A stretch of 18,941 bases of DNA from positions 1 through 18,941 of the forward strand of contig CALAGJ010000017.1 in NCBI GenBank assembly GCA_937892395.1. Reading direction: 5' to 3'. Every line of letters begins with the position of its first letter. Position 1 is the stretch's first letter. The translations under genes were made by a program, and so were the position numbers. The notes under the pieces are model-generated. The model saw only the letters and a program-made list of their open reading frames with translations. It was not told the origin of the DNA and did no database searches. Shown here piece after piece: positions 1-7,556 of the stretch. Origin of the DNA: an uncultured Parafilimonas sp. Its GTDB lineage: Bacteria > Bacteroidota > Bacteroidia > Chitinophagales > Chitinophagaceae.

Positions 1-238
1 CATTATCCGGTAATCCATTTTCTACAAAATAATTTACAAAATTTCTACCATCATATCTACTTACTCCGTTGCTGGTGGCAATCCAGATAAAACCATCATA
101 GTCTTGTTTTACATCTAAAATGGTGTGGCTAGGTAAACCATCCGTTTGTGTGTATTGTGTATATACATAGTTATTCTGCGCTGGCAAATCAGCACAAATA
201 ATGATTAGACACAAAATACAAAAAACACGGTGCATCAT
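1..238 (-). CDS. N-terminus of a two-component-regulator propeller sensor protein (partial, runs off left edge)
   Basis: The minus strand is open from an ATG at 238 to the window edge (79 codons). The first ~20 residues are a signal peptide: MMHR, a hydrophobic core rich in Leu/Ile/Cys, and a likely cleavage after LPA before QNN. The mature part then reads DGLPSHTILDVKQDYDGFIW, followed by IATSNGVSRYDG and ENGLPDN. This is the classic first blade of the Reg_prop propeller (GLP..., D..G.IWIAT..G..RYDG). In Bacteroidota such N-termini belong to periplasmic sensor domains fused to a Y_Y_Y domain and then to a histidine kinase, a GGDEF-like or a DNA-binding output. The output domain lies outside the window, so I cannot say whether it is a kinase. 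A second in-frame ATG is the next codon (235). The upstream region is shared with the divergent pckG. I see no exact TAnnTTTG element for this gene. Confidence 0.85.
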   Translation of the reverse strand, partial: MMHRVFCILCLIIICADLPAQNNYVYTQYTQTDGLPSHTILDVKQDYDGFIWIATSNGVSRYDGRNFVNYFVENGLPDN

Positions 239-313
239 CAATGCATTTTTGTTTTTAGGTTGCCACAATAATAGGTCATACTTAGTCTTTATACAATTTC
301 TGGAAATAAATCG

Positions 314-342
314 TTTGCGGTATGCATCAACTCTTATTTTTG
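314..342 (+). promoter_or_regulatory. Bacteroidota-type promoter of pckG
   Basis: TTTG at 314-317, a 17-nt spacer and TATTTTTG at 335-342 match the Bacteroidota sigma-ABfr pattern (TTTG/TTG, about 17-23 nt, TAnnTTTG). Transcription would start near 349, giving a leader of roughly 80 nt before the pckG ATG at 433. This is the only place in the window where both boxes match with in-range spacing and a four-base -33 box. The genome is AT-rich, so the -7 word alone could occur by chance. Confidence 0.6.
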
Positions 343-432
343 CTCCCTAATCGATTGCTAGTTTTTATACACGGTTTTCTACATTAAAAATCAAATTAAT
401 ACTTATTTGAATACTTAAAAATTCGTTTCATC

Positions 433-2253
433 ATGTTATCATCAGCAAAAAAAAATCTAAGAGAATGGGTTGACAAAATGGCCATACATTTTGAACCAGA
501 TAGTGTTTATTGGTGCAATGGAAGCCAGGAAGAGTATGAATCTATGTGCGCTCAATTGGTAGCCAAGGGTACATTTATTAAACTCAATGAGGCCAAGCGG
601 CCAAATAGCTATGCATGTTTTAGCGACCCCAGCGATGTGGCTCGTGTAGAAGATCGTACCTATATATGCACTAGGCGCAAACCTGATGCAGGCCCTACCA
701 ACAACTGGATGGAGCCTGAAAAAATGAAATCAACGCTGGATGAGTTGACCAGAGGGAGTATGAAAGGCCGTACCATGTATGTAATACCTTTTTGTATGGG
801 CCCTGTGGGTTCTCATTTATCCAGATACGGTGTGCAGCTTACAGATAGTGAATATGTAGTAACAAATATGAAACACATGACCCGCATGGGTGAGCATGTG
901 ATGCCTTTTATCGGTTCTGATTTTGTTCAATGTTTGCACACATTAGGTGCACCATTGCAGCCAGGACAGCAGGATGTAAAGTGGCCCTGCAATCCTACTG
1001 TAAAATATATTTCTCATTTTCCGGAGGAAAAATTGGTAATTTCTTATGGCAGTGGCTATGGTGGCAATGCATTGTTAGGAAAAAAATGTTTCGCATTGCG
1101 TATAGCAAGTGCAATGGGAAGAGAAGAAGGATGGCTGGCAGAGCACATGCTGATATTGGGAGCCCAAGAACCTTCTGGTCATAAAGCTTATGTGGCAGCT
1201 GCTTTTCCAAGTGCTTGTGGCAAAACAAATTTTGCCATGCTCATACCGCCCACCGCAATGGATGGTTGGAAAATAACTACAATTGGTGATGATATTGCAT
1301 GGATTCATAAAGGAGAAGATGGAAAATTGCATGCTATAAATCCTGAAGCGGGATATTTTGGTGTGGCACCGGGTACAAATTATAAAACAAACCCAAATGC
1401 CATGGAAACCATCAAATCCAATTGTATTTTTACTAACGTGGCTATTACCAATGACAATGATGTGTGGTGGGAGGGAATGACAGAAGAAGTTCCTGACGGA
1501 TTGATTAACTGGCAAGGTGTGCCTCACGATAAAAATGGTGATAAGCCTGCAGCACATGCCAATTCCAGATTTACTGCACCATCTATACAAAACCCCGCCA
1601 TTGATGATAAATGGGATGATAAAGATGGAGTAGTATTAGAAGCTTTCATATTTGGTGGTCGTAGAAGCACCGGAGTGCCATTGGTCTATCAGAGTTTCAA
1701 TTGGAATTTTGGTGTTTACTTAGCTGCTACTATGGGTAGTGAAATGACAGCTGCTGCATTTGGAAAAATTGGCCAGGTGCGTAGAGATCCATTTGCTATG
1801 TTGCCATTCTTAGGATATCACATGGCGGATTATTTTAATCATTGGTTACAGTTTGGAAGAGATTTGCCCAATGCACCCCGCATATTTGGTGTAAACTGGT
1901 TTAGAAAAGATGAAAATGGAAAATTTATGTGGCCGGGATATGGAGAAAATCTTCGTGTATTAAAATGGATTATTGGACGTATAAAAGGAGAATCTTCCGC
2001 AGTAGAAAGTCCTATAGGTTGGAGGCCAAGGTATAGAGACATGGATTGGACCGGTCTTGAAGATTATCCACGTGAAAAATTTCATGCTTTGCAGGATATA
2101 GATCCGGAAATTTGGAAACAAGAATTGCTGGGTCATGAAGAACTATTTGAAAAATTATATGACCGACTTCCAAAAGAATTTTTCTTTATGCGTGAGCTGC
2201 TTTTGAGTGCATTATGGCGTACGCCGGAAAAGTGGCATGAAACTGCTGAATAA
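433..2253 (+). CDS. pckG: Phosphoenolpyruvate carboxykinase (GTP)
   Basis: This cytosolic enzyme converts oxaloacetate plus GTP to phosphoenolpyruvate, the first committed step of gluconeogenesis. It is 606 residues long, the usual size for the GTP family (about 590-620). Family landmarks in order are NNWMEP near 90, YVIPFCMGPVGS near 116-127, the substrate-loop segment YGSGYGGNALLGKKC near 205-219, the kinase-1a P-loop with a Cys, FPSACGKTNFAML (258-270), kinase-2 GDDIAW (285-290), NPEAGYFGVAPGTN (303-316) and FGGRRS near 410. The hyperreactive P-loop Cys (262) and Lys264-Thr265 are present. The ATG at 433 is the first start after the promoter at 314-342, and there is no clear Shine-Dalgarno site. 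The gene stands alone and ends in a strong terminator. With fbp elsewhere in the window it supplies two key gluconeogenic steps. The ATP-dependent pckA family is unrelated in sequence, so the GTP assignment is firm. Confidence 0.97.
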   Translation: MLSSAKKNLREWVDKMAIHFEPDSVYWCNGSQEEYESMCAQLVAKGTFIKLNEAKRPNSYACFSDPSDVARVEDRTYICTRRKPDAGPTNNWMEPEKMKSTLDELTRGSMKGRTMYVIPFCMGPVGSHLSRYGVQLTDSEYVVTNMKHMTRMGEHVMPFIGSDFVQCLHTLGAPLQPGQQDVKWPCNPTVKYISHFPEEKLVISYGSGYGGNALLGKKCFALRIASAMGREEGWLAEHMLILGAQEPSGHKAYVAAAFPSACGKTNFAMLIPPTAMDGWKITTIGDDIAWIHKGEDGKLHAINPEAGYFGVAPGTNYKTNPNAMETIKSNCIFTNVAITNDNDVWWEGMTEEVPDGLINWQGVPHDKNGDKPAAHANSRFTAPSIQNPAIDDKWDDKDGVVLEAFIFGGRRSTGVPLVYQSFNWNFGVYLAATMGSEMTAAAFGKIGQVRRDPFAMLPFLGYHMADYFNHWLQFGRDLPNAPRIFGVNWFRKDENGKFMWPGYGENLRVLKWIIGRIKGESSAVESPIGWRPRYRDMDWTGLEDYPREKFHALQDIDPEIWKQELLGHEELFEKLYDRLPKEFFFMRELLLSALWRTPEKWHETAE

Positions 2254-2275
2254 AATTAATACCTGAGTTTTAAAG

Positions 2276-2306
2276 GGCTGTCTCAAAAGAAAAGACAGCC
2301 TTTTTT
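2276..2306 (+). terminator. Intrinsic terminator of pckG
   Basis: GGCTGTCT (2276-2283) pairs perfectly with AGACAGCC (2293-2300) across a 9-nt A-rich loop, followed at once by six T (2301-2306). It lies 22 nt after the pckG stop and is a textbook rho-independent terminator on the plus strand. On the minus strand the run after the stem is weaker, so it would serve the converging kynA transcript less well. The remaining ~200 bp up to the kynA stop at 2515 holds nothing I recognise. Confidence 0.9.
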
Positions 2307-2514
2307 AGTTGCTAAAAAGCAGCTATGTTTTCTATCAGAAATCCGCTAAAGCAGGGTTTTATTATTGACATTCATTTGTTTGAAAATGTGGTGCATAAGA
2401 TACTTAAAGCATGATCTTATTTTGGAACTTTTGATTGCAAAATCAACTGAAAATCCGCGTTGAAGAATTTTACTGGAAATAGATTATAAAAACGCATGCA
2501 AGGGAAATCATGCA

Positions 2515-3552
2515 TCAATGATTAAAACCCAACTTATCTTCTACAGCTTTTGGCAATTTTGGCAGCCTTTTTCTCTCTATCAAAAAAGAAGTGAGCGAAG
2601 CTATATCCTTAAATATATAATGAGTTTGTAATGCTTTTTGCAAATAATCCCCACCTGTGCTACCGCCAGTACCAATTCTACTACCAATGATGCGTTGTAC
2701 CATATTTAGATGCCTGTATCTCCAAGTGCTTAGCTGTTCATCAATTTCAAGAAATGTATTGAGCAACTGAAAAGGTAAATGTAATATTGGATAACCTCTA
2801 TACATCATAATGAACAGTGCAGCTCTACTTGCTTTTGCAGATAATCTTCGCTTTGGATTATCTTTTAAAAATACTGCATCAAAATTATCAAAATTTTTCA
2901 GCTCAGCATCTGCCAGACTTTCTGCGTAGCAACGCCTGTAGTTGCTCCAATAAGGATGGATATTGTCAACATTTTCTCTTTCCATTGTTTCCCATTCGTC
3001 AGAGTTATCAAAGTATGGCATACGCTCCAGCCAGCCATTTACTAAGCTCAATAAGGACTGCTCCTGCTCTGCTTTTTTTATGATATCAATTTCTTTTGGA
3101 CGAAGCTGACTGATATAATAATCTTGTCCATATCTGTCTTCATAACGCAGACCCAGCAAGGCTTCCAACTCTTTAAATTGCCAACTCTGAAAACCAGATG
3201 CAGGGCGTAGCATATCACGAAAATCAAGAAAGTCCATGGGTGTCATGGTTTCCATAATATCAATTTGCTGTACCAGTACTTTTAGAATGGTAACACAGCG
3301 CTGCAATCGGTGTACTACTGTTTGTAATTGGGGGGTGTTATCATTAATTTCAGGCTGCTTAAAAATTGTAATGGCAGAATAAGTTTCATGAAGTATTTGT
3401 TTAAACCATAATTCATAGGCCTGATGAATAATTATGAAAAGCATTTCATCGTGAGCATAAGTTTGTGGTTTTATGAAGCTTACAGGCTCCTGAGCTTCCA
3501 ATATTTTATTTAACTGCAAATAATCTCCGTAATACACTGATTGATCGCTCAT
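2515..3552 (-). CDS. kynA: Tryptophan 2,3-dioxygenase
   Basis: This heme enzyme opens the indole ring of L-tryptophan to N-formylkynurenine, the first step of the kynurenine route. From the ATG at 3552 it has 345 residues. Visible signatures are YGDYLQL (8-14), HDEMLFIIIHQAYELWFKQ (34-52) with the active-site His43, FRDMLRPASGFQS (111-123) with the substrate-binding Arg112, WRYRHLNMVQRIIG (277-290) containing the expected proximal heme-ligand histidine (His281), and GTGGSTGGDYL (294-304). An in-frame TTG lies 7 codons upstream at 3573, but the ATG gives the usual MSDQ-like start and is preferred. No other kynurenine-pathway gene is nearby. The gene downstream of pckG converges on it, and purD lies upstream on the same strand after a ~200-bp gap, so it is probably its own transcription unit. 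The family assignment is firm. Activity on tryptophan is inferred from family. Confidence 0.95.
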   Translation of the reverse strand: MSDQSVYYGDYLQLNKILEAQEPVSFIKPQTYAHDEMLFIIIHQAYELWFKQILHETYSAITIFKQPEINDNTPQLQTVVHRLQRCVTILKVLVQQIDIMETMTPMDFLDFRDMLRPASGFQSWQFKELEALLGLRYEDRYGQDYYISQLRPKEIDIIKKAEQEQSLLSLVNGWLERMPYFDNSDEWETMERENVDNIHPYWSNYRRCYAESLADAELKNFDNFDAVFLKDNPKRRLSAKASRAALFIMMYRGYPILHLPFQLLNTFLEIDEQLSTWRYRHLNMVQRIIGSRIGTGGSTGGDYLQKALQTHYIFKDIASLTSFLIERKRLPKLPKAVEDKLGFNH

Positions 3553-3600
3553 GATGGTATCATTTGTGTGCAAATAAAATCTTTACAAGGAAATAAAATT

Positions 3601-3639
3601 CTATAGTACTCAAATACTTTTTTTGTATTTATTGTATAG
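3601..3639. repeat. AT-rich nested inverted repeat upstream of kynA
   Basis: AAATAC (3612-3617) pairs with GTATTT (3625-3630) around a run of seven T, and CTATA (3601-3605) pairs with TATAG (3635-3639) outside it. It lies 49-87 bp upstream of the kynA ATG, within the ~200-bp gap between kynA and purD, where the kynA promoter must be. It could be an operator or the purD terminator region, but arms this AT-rich arise easily by chance. I see nothing else in this gap. Confidence 0.25.
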
Positions 3640-3752
3640 TTTACATCGCCCAAAAAAGTTGAAAGTAAAAATATATGGCATTTGCAAATGATTGCTTAGC
3701 GAAAAGGCTTATTCAATATGAAGTCAAATATCCGAATACAACTCCGCTTTAT

Positions 3753-5033
3753 TTAACTAAACTCATACCCAATATCATTTCTATAGTACATACCATCAAA
3801 AGCAATATTTTCTAGAAGTCCATTGCTCAAAGCAGCCGCTTCTTTTATTGTATTTCCAAATGATGTTACTGCAAGTACGCGGCCCCCATTGGTTTGTAAT
3901 TCATTCAACACCATTTTAGTACCAGCATGAAAAACAATGGAAGTTTGGAATGATTGAGGCAATGATATTGCTAAACCATTATTGTATGCACCCGGATAGC
4001 CTTGGCTTACTGCTACAACGGTGGCTGCTGATTTTTGAACATATTTTATTTTCTGTTCTTTCAAAGATCCATCAAACAAACTACATAATAATTCTACTAA
4101 GTCATTTTCAAGACGTGGCAATACAACTTCTGTCTCAGGATCGCCCAAGCGGCAATTGTATTCAATGACATATGGTTCATGACCTACTTTTATCAATCCA
4201 AAAAATATAAACCCTCTATAAGGAATTTTTTCAGATCGTAAGCCAGAGATTGTAGGCTCTATAATCTGGGATTGTACCTTTTTCATAAAGGCTTCATCGG
4301 CAAATGGCACAGGACTTATGCAGCCCATACCACCTGTATTTGGTCCAATATCCCCTACTCCAATTCTCTTATAATCTTTTGCATTTCCTATAATCTTGTA
4401 CTCACTGCCATCAGTTACTACAAATACGCTTATTTCAATTCCCGTCAAAAATTCTTCTACAACTACTTTTGAAGATGCCTCCCCAAACTGTTTTTTTACA
4501 ATCATATCAATAAAAACAGTTTTGGCCTCCTCCCTTGTACTACAAATGACTACACCTTTTCCGGCCGCCAGACCATCCGCTTTTAAAACAATTGGTAAAG
4601 AGTGGGTGCTTATATATTCCAAGCCATTATTTATTGTATCTAATGTAAATGTGGCATAAGCTGCTGTAGGAATATGATGGCGTAGCATAAATTCTTTACT
4701 AAAATTTTTACTACCCTCCAGACGGGCTCCTGTTGCCTGTGGGCCAACTACATGTAGATCGGGCAAGTGATGATTAAAATAATCGGCAATTCCATTAACT
4801 AATGGATCTTCGGGACCTACAATCAAGAGTTCAATATGGTTTGTTACAATAAAATGTTGAAGTGATGGAAAGTCATGAACTGATATAGGTACATTTTGAC
4901 CATGCTGCACAGTACCGGCGTTGCCGGGAGCTATAAACAATTTATTGCAAAATTTGCTTTGAGTTAATTTCCATGATAAGGCATGTTCTCTTCCGCCAGC
5001 ACCTATGAGCAAAATATTTTTAGGATGAATCAC
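3753..5033 (-). CDS. purD: Phosphoribosylamine--glycine ligase (GAR synthetase)
   Basis: This ATP-grasp ligase joins glycine to 5-phosphoribosylamine to give glycinamide ribonucleotide, the second step of de novo purine synthesis. The 426 residues match the family length. The N-domain nucleotide-like loop is NILLIGAGGREHAL (6-19). GPEDPLVNGIADYF (73-86) and QATGARLEGSKNFSK (99-113) follow. The ATP-grasp core has LPIVLKADGLAAGKGV (146-161) and GPNTGGMGCISP (230-241), and the PurD signature NCRLGDPETEV (293-303) carries the metal-binding end of the site. No ATG precedes the conserved N-terminus; the only standard start is GTG at 5033, six codons before the first family residues, so a GTG start is likely. 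That codon forms one end of an inverted repeat (5031-5058). The gene is not with other pur genes, which is common in Bacteroidota. It is divergent from the superoxide dismutase gene. Confidence 0.96.
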   Translation of the reverse strand: MIHPKNILLIGAGGREHALSWKLTQSKFCNKLFIAPGNAGTVQHGQNVPISVHDFPSLQHFIVTNHIELLIVGPEDPLVNGIADYFNHHLPDLHVVGPQATGARLEGSKNFSKEFMLRHHIPTAAYATFTLDTINNGLEYISTHSLPIVLKADGLAAGKGVVICSTREEAKTVFIDMIVKKQFGEASSKVVVEEFLTGIEISVFVVTDGSEYKIIGNAKDYKRIGVGDIGPNTGGMGCISPVPFADEAFMKKVQSQIIEPTISGLRSEKIPYRGFIFFGLIKVGHEPYVIEYNCRLGDPETEVVLPRLENDLVELLCSLFDGSLKEQKIKYVQKSAATVVAVSQGYPGAYNNGLAISLPQSFQTSIVFHAGTKMVLNELQTNGGRVLAVTSFGNTIKEAAALSNGLLENIAFDGMYYRNDIGYEFS

Positions 5034-5058
5034 AATATTTTTTTGGCAAATATTTGTG
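5031..5058 (-). repeat. Inverted repeat overlapping the purD GTG start
   Basis: On the minus strand CACAAATATTT (5058-5048) is followed by a 7-nt spacer and AAATATTGTG (5040-5031), an inverted repeat with a single bulged base. The last three bases are the GTG start codon. Inside it lies the perfect 10-bp palindrome CAAATATTTG (5047-5056). Transcribed, it could fold and bury the start codon; as DNA it could be an operator. It is AT-rich, so support is moderate only. Confidence 0.35.
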
Positions 5059-5121
5059 AAAGAACCTAAATAAAGAGAATTTTTATATTGAAATCATAAC
5101 ATCCTCTAAAGAGATTCTTAT

Positions 5122-5129
5122 TACTTTTG
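5122..5129 (+). promoter_or_regulatory. Putative -7 element of the superoxide dismutase gene
   Basis: TACTTTTG is an exact TAnnTTTG match ending 17 nt before the ATG at 5147, which would give a leader of about 10 nt. No TTTG or TTG lies at the right distance upstream, so only half of the promoter is supported. Confidence 0.4.
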
Positions 5130-5146
5130 TAAGTCAAAAAAAATTT

Positions 5147-5752
5147 ATGGCATTTACTTTACCAGCGTTACCCTATTCACATGACGCTTTAGAACCAAAT
5201 TTTGATACGCTTACCATGCAAATACATCATGGCAAGCACCACCAGGCTTATGTTGACAATTTGAACAAAGCCATTGCAGGCACTGAGCATGAAAATAAAA
5301 GTTTAGAAGAATTAGTAGCCCGTGCGGGCAATATATCTGCGGCAGTTCGTAATAATGGTGGTGGACATTGGAACCATAGTTTTTTCTGGGAAAGTTTAGC
5401 ACCAAATGCAGGTGGTGAACCTTCCGGAGACATTGCTACTGCTATCAATACAGCATTTGGCTCATTTGAAAAATGCAAAGAAGTATTTGCACAGGCAGGG
5501 ATGACTCGTTTTGGTAGTGGCTGGGCTTGGCTTGGAATAAAAGATGGCGCACTGCTTATATGCAGCACACCCAATCAGGACAATCCACTTATGGAGATTG
5601 CTGATGTAAAATGCACACCAATACTGGGTGTGGATGTATGGGAGCACGCTTATTATCTAAAGTATCAAAATAGAAGAGCGGATTATCTTGCAGCATTTTG
5701 GAACTTAGTAAACTGGGAGAAAGTGGCTCAAAGATTTGCAGCGGCAAAATAA
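5147..5752 (+). CDS. sodA: Superoxide dismutase, Mn-type (Fe/Mn family)
   Basis: The enzyme dismutates superoxide to oxygen and hydrogen peroxide. The 201 residues are the normal length, with no signal peptide, so it is cytosolic. The four metal ligands are all present: His27 in QIHHGKHHQAYVDNLN (25-40), His77 in GGGHWNHSFFW (71-81), and Asp163 and His167 in GVDVWEHAYYLKYQNR (161-176). Metal preference can be read from two positions. Gly73 in GGGHWNH and Gln144 in CSTPNQDNPLM follow the Mn-SOD pattern; Fe-SODs carry Gln at the first position and not the second. I therefore favour Mn, but cambialistic use is possible and residues do not settle it. The gene is divergent from purD and is followed by a terminator-like hairpin. 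A thiol-peroxidase-like protein (12649-13218) could act further along the same detoxification route. Confidence 0.95.
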   Translation: MAFTLPALPYSHDALEPNFDTLTMQIHHGKHHQAYVDNLNKAIAGTEHENKSLEELVARAGNISAAVRNNGGGHWNHSFFWESLAPNAGGEPSGDIATAINTAFGSFEKCKEVFAQAGMTRFGSGWAWLGIKDGALLICSTPNQDNPLMEIADVKCTPILGVDVWEHAYYLKYQNRRADYLAAFWNLVNWEKVAQRFAAAK

Positions 5753-5766
5753 AAAATCAATAAACT

Positions 5767-5807
5767 CATACTGTTGCCTGCACCTGTAGGTAGCAGTATG
5801 TCTTTTC
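5767..5807 (+). terminator. Hairpin with T-rich tail between sodA and sixA
   Basis: The arms are 5767-5779 (CATACTGTTGCCT) and 5788-5800 (AGGTAGCAGTATG). They form a 13-bp stem with two G-T pairs and an 8-nt loop, followed by TCTTTTC. It starts 15 nt after the sodA stop, so it probably terminates that transcript. It ends only 7 nt before the sixA ATG, so it leaves almost no leader for sixA and may attenuate or control that gene. Confidence 0.7.
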
Positions 5808-6323
5808 ATGAAAACCTTAATACTCATACGACACGCCAAAAGTAGTTGGGATGATGCATCTGTTACCGATCATGACAGGCCTCTGAATGAAAGAGGTATA
5901 CATGATGCACCAATGATGGCAAAACGTTTATTAGAAAATCATATTCCCCTGCAAGCCTGTTATACCAGTACAGCACTGCGTGCTAAGAGTACTGCTCTTT
6001 TCTTTGCAGAAGCATTTGGTTTACAAAAACAATCTATATCCGAACTGCCTGAATTATACCTTGCAGGAGTGGATTCATTTAAACAGGCTGTCAATAATAT
6101 CAGTGATAATAATGAATCCGTTGCCTTATTTGCACATAATCCCGGCATCACTCATTTTGCCAACTCGCTTGCAGATGTGAGGTTAGACGATATGCCTACC
6201 TGTAGCGTATTTGCAGTGAAGTGTGCAGTGAATGAGTGGAAAGAATTTAATGAAGCAGTAAAACAGTTTTATTGCTTCAGCTTCCCTAAAAAAGATAAAA
6301 TGATTTGGGGGGTGAGTCAATGA
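5808..6323 (+). CDS. SixA-like histidine phosphatase (phosphoglycerate mutase superfamily)
   Basis: The 171-residue protein belongs to the branch-2 histidine phosphatases. The catalytic RHA motif is LILIRHAKSSW (4-14, nucleophile His9), with DHDRPLNERG (21-30) following, then the Arg of YTSTALRAKST, Glu81 or Glu82 near SELPELY, and the second catalytic His110 in ALFAHNPGIT. SixA in E. coli removes phosphate from phosphohistidine of HPt or PTS proteins. Bacteroidota members are usually annotated only as histidine phosphatase family, so the substrate is unknown here. There is no signal peptide. The ATG at 5808 lies 7 nt after a strong hairpin and has no visible Shine-Dalgarno site. It may be expressed by read-through from sodA or from an unseen promoter. 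Downstream lies a small unassigned frame. Confidence 0.88.
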   Translation: MKTLILIRHAKSSWDDASVTDHDRPLNERGIHDAPMMAKRLLENHIPLQACYTSTALRAKSTALFFAEAFGLQKQSISELPELYLAGVDSFKQAVNNISDNNESVALFAHNPGITHFANSLADVRLDDMPTCSVFAVKCAVNEWKEFNEAVKQFYCFSFPKKDKMIWGVSQ

Positions 6324-6384
6324 TAAAACAAGCCCTGAAATAAGAATAAATTACATTATCAAGTATTTTATAAACGCAAGCAAA

Positions 6385-6531
6385 GTGGAAGATGGCAAAA
6401 TCATCATTGACGCTACAAAAACATACAAGGTATCAAAAATGGCTGCAGGCGACTGGCCACTCTTGCTTGAAATGCTAAATGCTGCTTATAATTTTTATCA
6501 ATCCAAAATAGTACTACAAAAACTTCCATAA
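6385..6531 (+). CDS. Possible small unassigned protein or gene remnant
   Basis: A plus-strand frame is open from 6316 to the TAA at 6529-6531 and reads like protein, not noise. From a GTG at 6385 it gives 48 residues beginning VEDGKIIIDATKTYKVSK and then AAGDWPLLLEMLNAAYNFYQ. There is a charged, strand-like first half and an amphipathic helix in the second half. Codons before the GTG (IRINYIIKYFINASK) also look protein-like, but no ATG is available before 6439. It may therefore be a real small gene with a non-ATG start or the C-terminal remnant of a decayed gene. It fits snugly between the sixA stop (6323) and the converging EamA stop (6536). I recognise no family. It is too long to be a leftover of sixA, which is complete. 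Confidence 0.35.
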   Translation: MEDGKIIIDATKTYKVSKMAAGDWPLLLEMLNAAYNFYQSKIVLQKLP

Positions 6532-6535
6532 AAAA

Positions 6536-7435
6536 TTATCGAACAGCTATTGGTTTATAAAAATTTGCAAGGTACACCCCTGAAAATATAAGCAGTGCTG
6601 CAAGAAATTTTAATACACTGTAGGATTCCCCAACAAATATCATTGCTAATGTAGTGGCAAATACTGGTTGGGTATAAATATAAGCTCCGGTAGCAGCGGG
6701 GCCTATGTTTTTTACTCCGTAAATATTAAACAAATAAGCTAGAAATGTACCACATATTACTATCATTGATATGGCTCCCCATTGAATGGTATTTATTGCA
6801 TGCCAATCTGTAGAAATAAAAGAACTCCACCCATAGGGAATCATCATAAACGCACCAATGGTAAATACCCAACGGGTTACATGTATTGCACTATACTCTT
6901 GCATCAGTGGCCTCGCTAGCACTAAATAAAATGCATAAGAAATAGCATTGAGTAGAATAAGTATGTCTCCGGTAATTACATCTGACGCCTCCTTACTATT
7001 TTCTTTGAGTAATATAAGTATAGTAGCCCCGGCTATACCCATGCCCAATCCAATCATTTTTAATACCGTAATTTTTTCTTTGAGCACAATAGCGGCTATG
7101 AAAGTGATAGCTATAGGAGTACCAAGTATTAGTAGTGATGCATGCGTAGTATTAGTAAGTGAAAGCCCTTTTATAAATAGTATTTGATTGATGGCCACAC
7201 CGGTAATGGCACAGATTAAAAATCGTGGTATATGCTTTAGCTGAATGCCCGCTTTGTTTGGTTTTATAGCATATAGCAACCAGAACAATATGAGTGCGCC
7301 ACATACCCTTAAAATATTTAGTGTAATAGGGGCCAGGGGTGCAGGTACCACATACTTTACAACAAGAAAATTAATACCGAAAAATACATTGGCAGCAAGT
7401 ACTGCTACATGGGCTTTGACAACCTTTGATGGCAT
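6536..7435 (-). CDS. EamA/RhaT-family (DMT superfamily) membrane transporter
   Basis: From the ATG at 7435 the protein has 299 residues, the standard size for a ten-helix drug/metabolite transporter made of two EamA repeats. The first repeat starts with VLAANVFFGINFLVVKYV, matching the family's N-x-x-x-G-x-x-x pattern in helix 1. Repeat 1 ends near VLKEKITVLKMIGLGMGIAG, the typical EamA signature (xxxGExxxxxxxxGxxxIxxG). Repeat 2 ends with FVGESYSVLKFLAALLIFSGVYL, the same pattern. Such proteins export amino acids, nucleobases or other metabolites; the substrate cannot be told. The frame extends upstream to TTG at 7516 and ATG at 7468, but the MPSK start fits the family. TACATTTG on the minus strand (7441-7448) sits just 5 nt upstream of the ATG and would make a nearly leaderless message. 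It converges with the small frame at 6385-6531 and diverges from the glycosyltransferase. Confidence 0.88.
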   Translation of the reverse strand: MPSKVVKAHVAVLAANVFFGINFLVVKYVVPAPLAPITLNILRVCGALILFWLLYAIKPNKAGIQLKHIPRFLICAITGVAINQILFIKGLSLTNTTHASLLILGTPIAITFIAAIVLKEKITVLKMIGLGMGIAGATILILLKENSKEASDVITGDILILLNAISYAFYLVLARPLMQEYSAIHVTRWVFTIGAFMMIPYGWSSFISTDWHAINTIQWGAISMIVICGTFLAYLFNIYGVKNIGPAATGAYIYTQPVFATTLAMIFVGESYSVLKFLAALLIFSGVYLANFYKPIAVR

Positions 7436-7556
7436 GGGTGCAAATGTATTGCATCTTATTACAAACATGGATATAGAAAGTATGTAAATAAATTTATTTA
7501 GATGATGCAAAAACAAGGAATTATCAAAAGCTTATCTTCACACGGTGCAGCAACCC

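Noticed and set aside
1075..1590. A 171-codon minus-strand frame opposite pckG
   Set aside because: It is fully antisense to a firmly identified gene and is rich in Cys, His, Phe and Ile as expected of a shadow frame, with no family pattern.
2276..2306. The GGCTGTCT arms considered as an insertion-sequence end
   Set aside because: The arms are adjacent to each other with a short loop and a T-run, which is a terminator; no transposase or second copy is present.
3573..3573. Upstream TTG as start of kynA; similar TTG starts for the EamA (7516), fbp (9700), GPx (12625) and fabG (16403) genes
   Set aside because: In each case an in-frame ATG downstream gives the family-typical N-terminus, and the extensions look like untranslated leader.
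5248..5574. A 108-codon minus-strand frame inside sodA
   Set aside because: It is antisense to conserved metal-ligand regions of SodA and has no independent signal.
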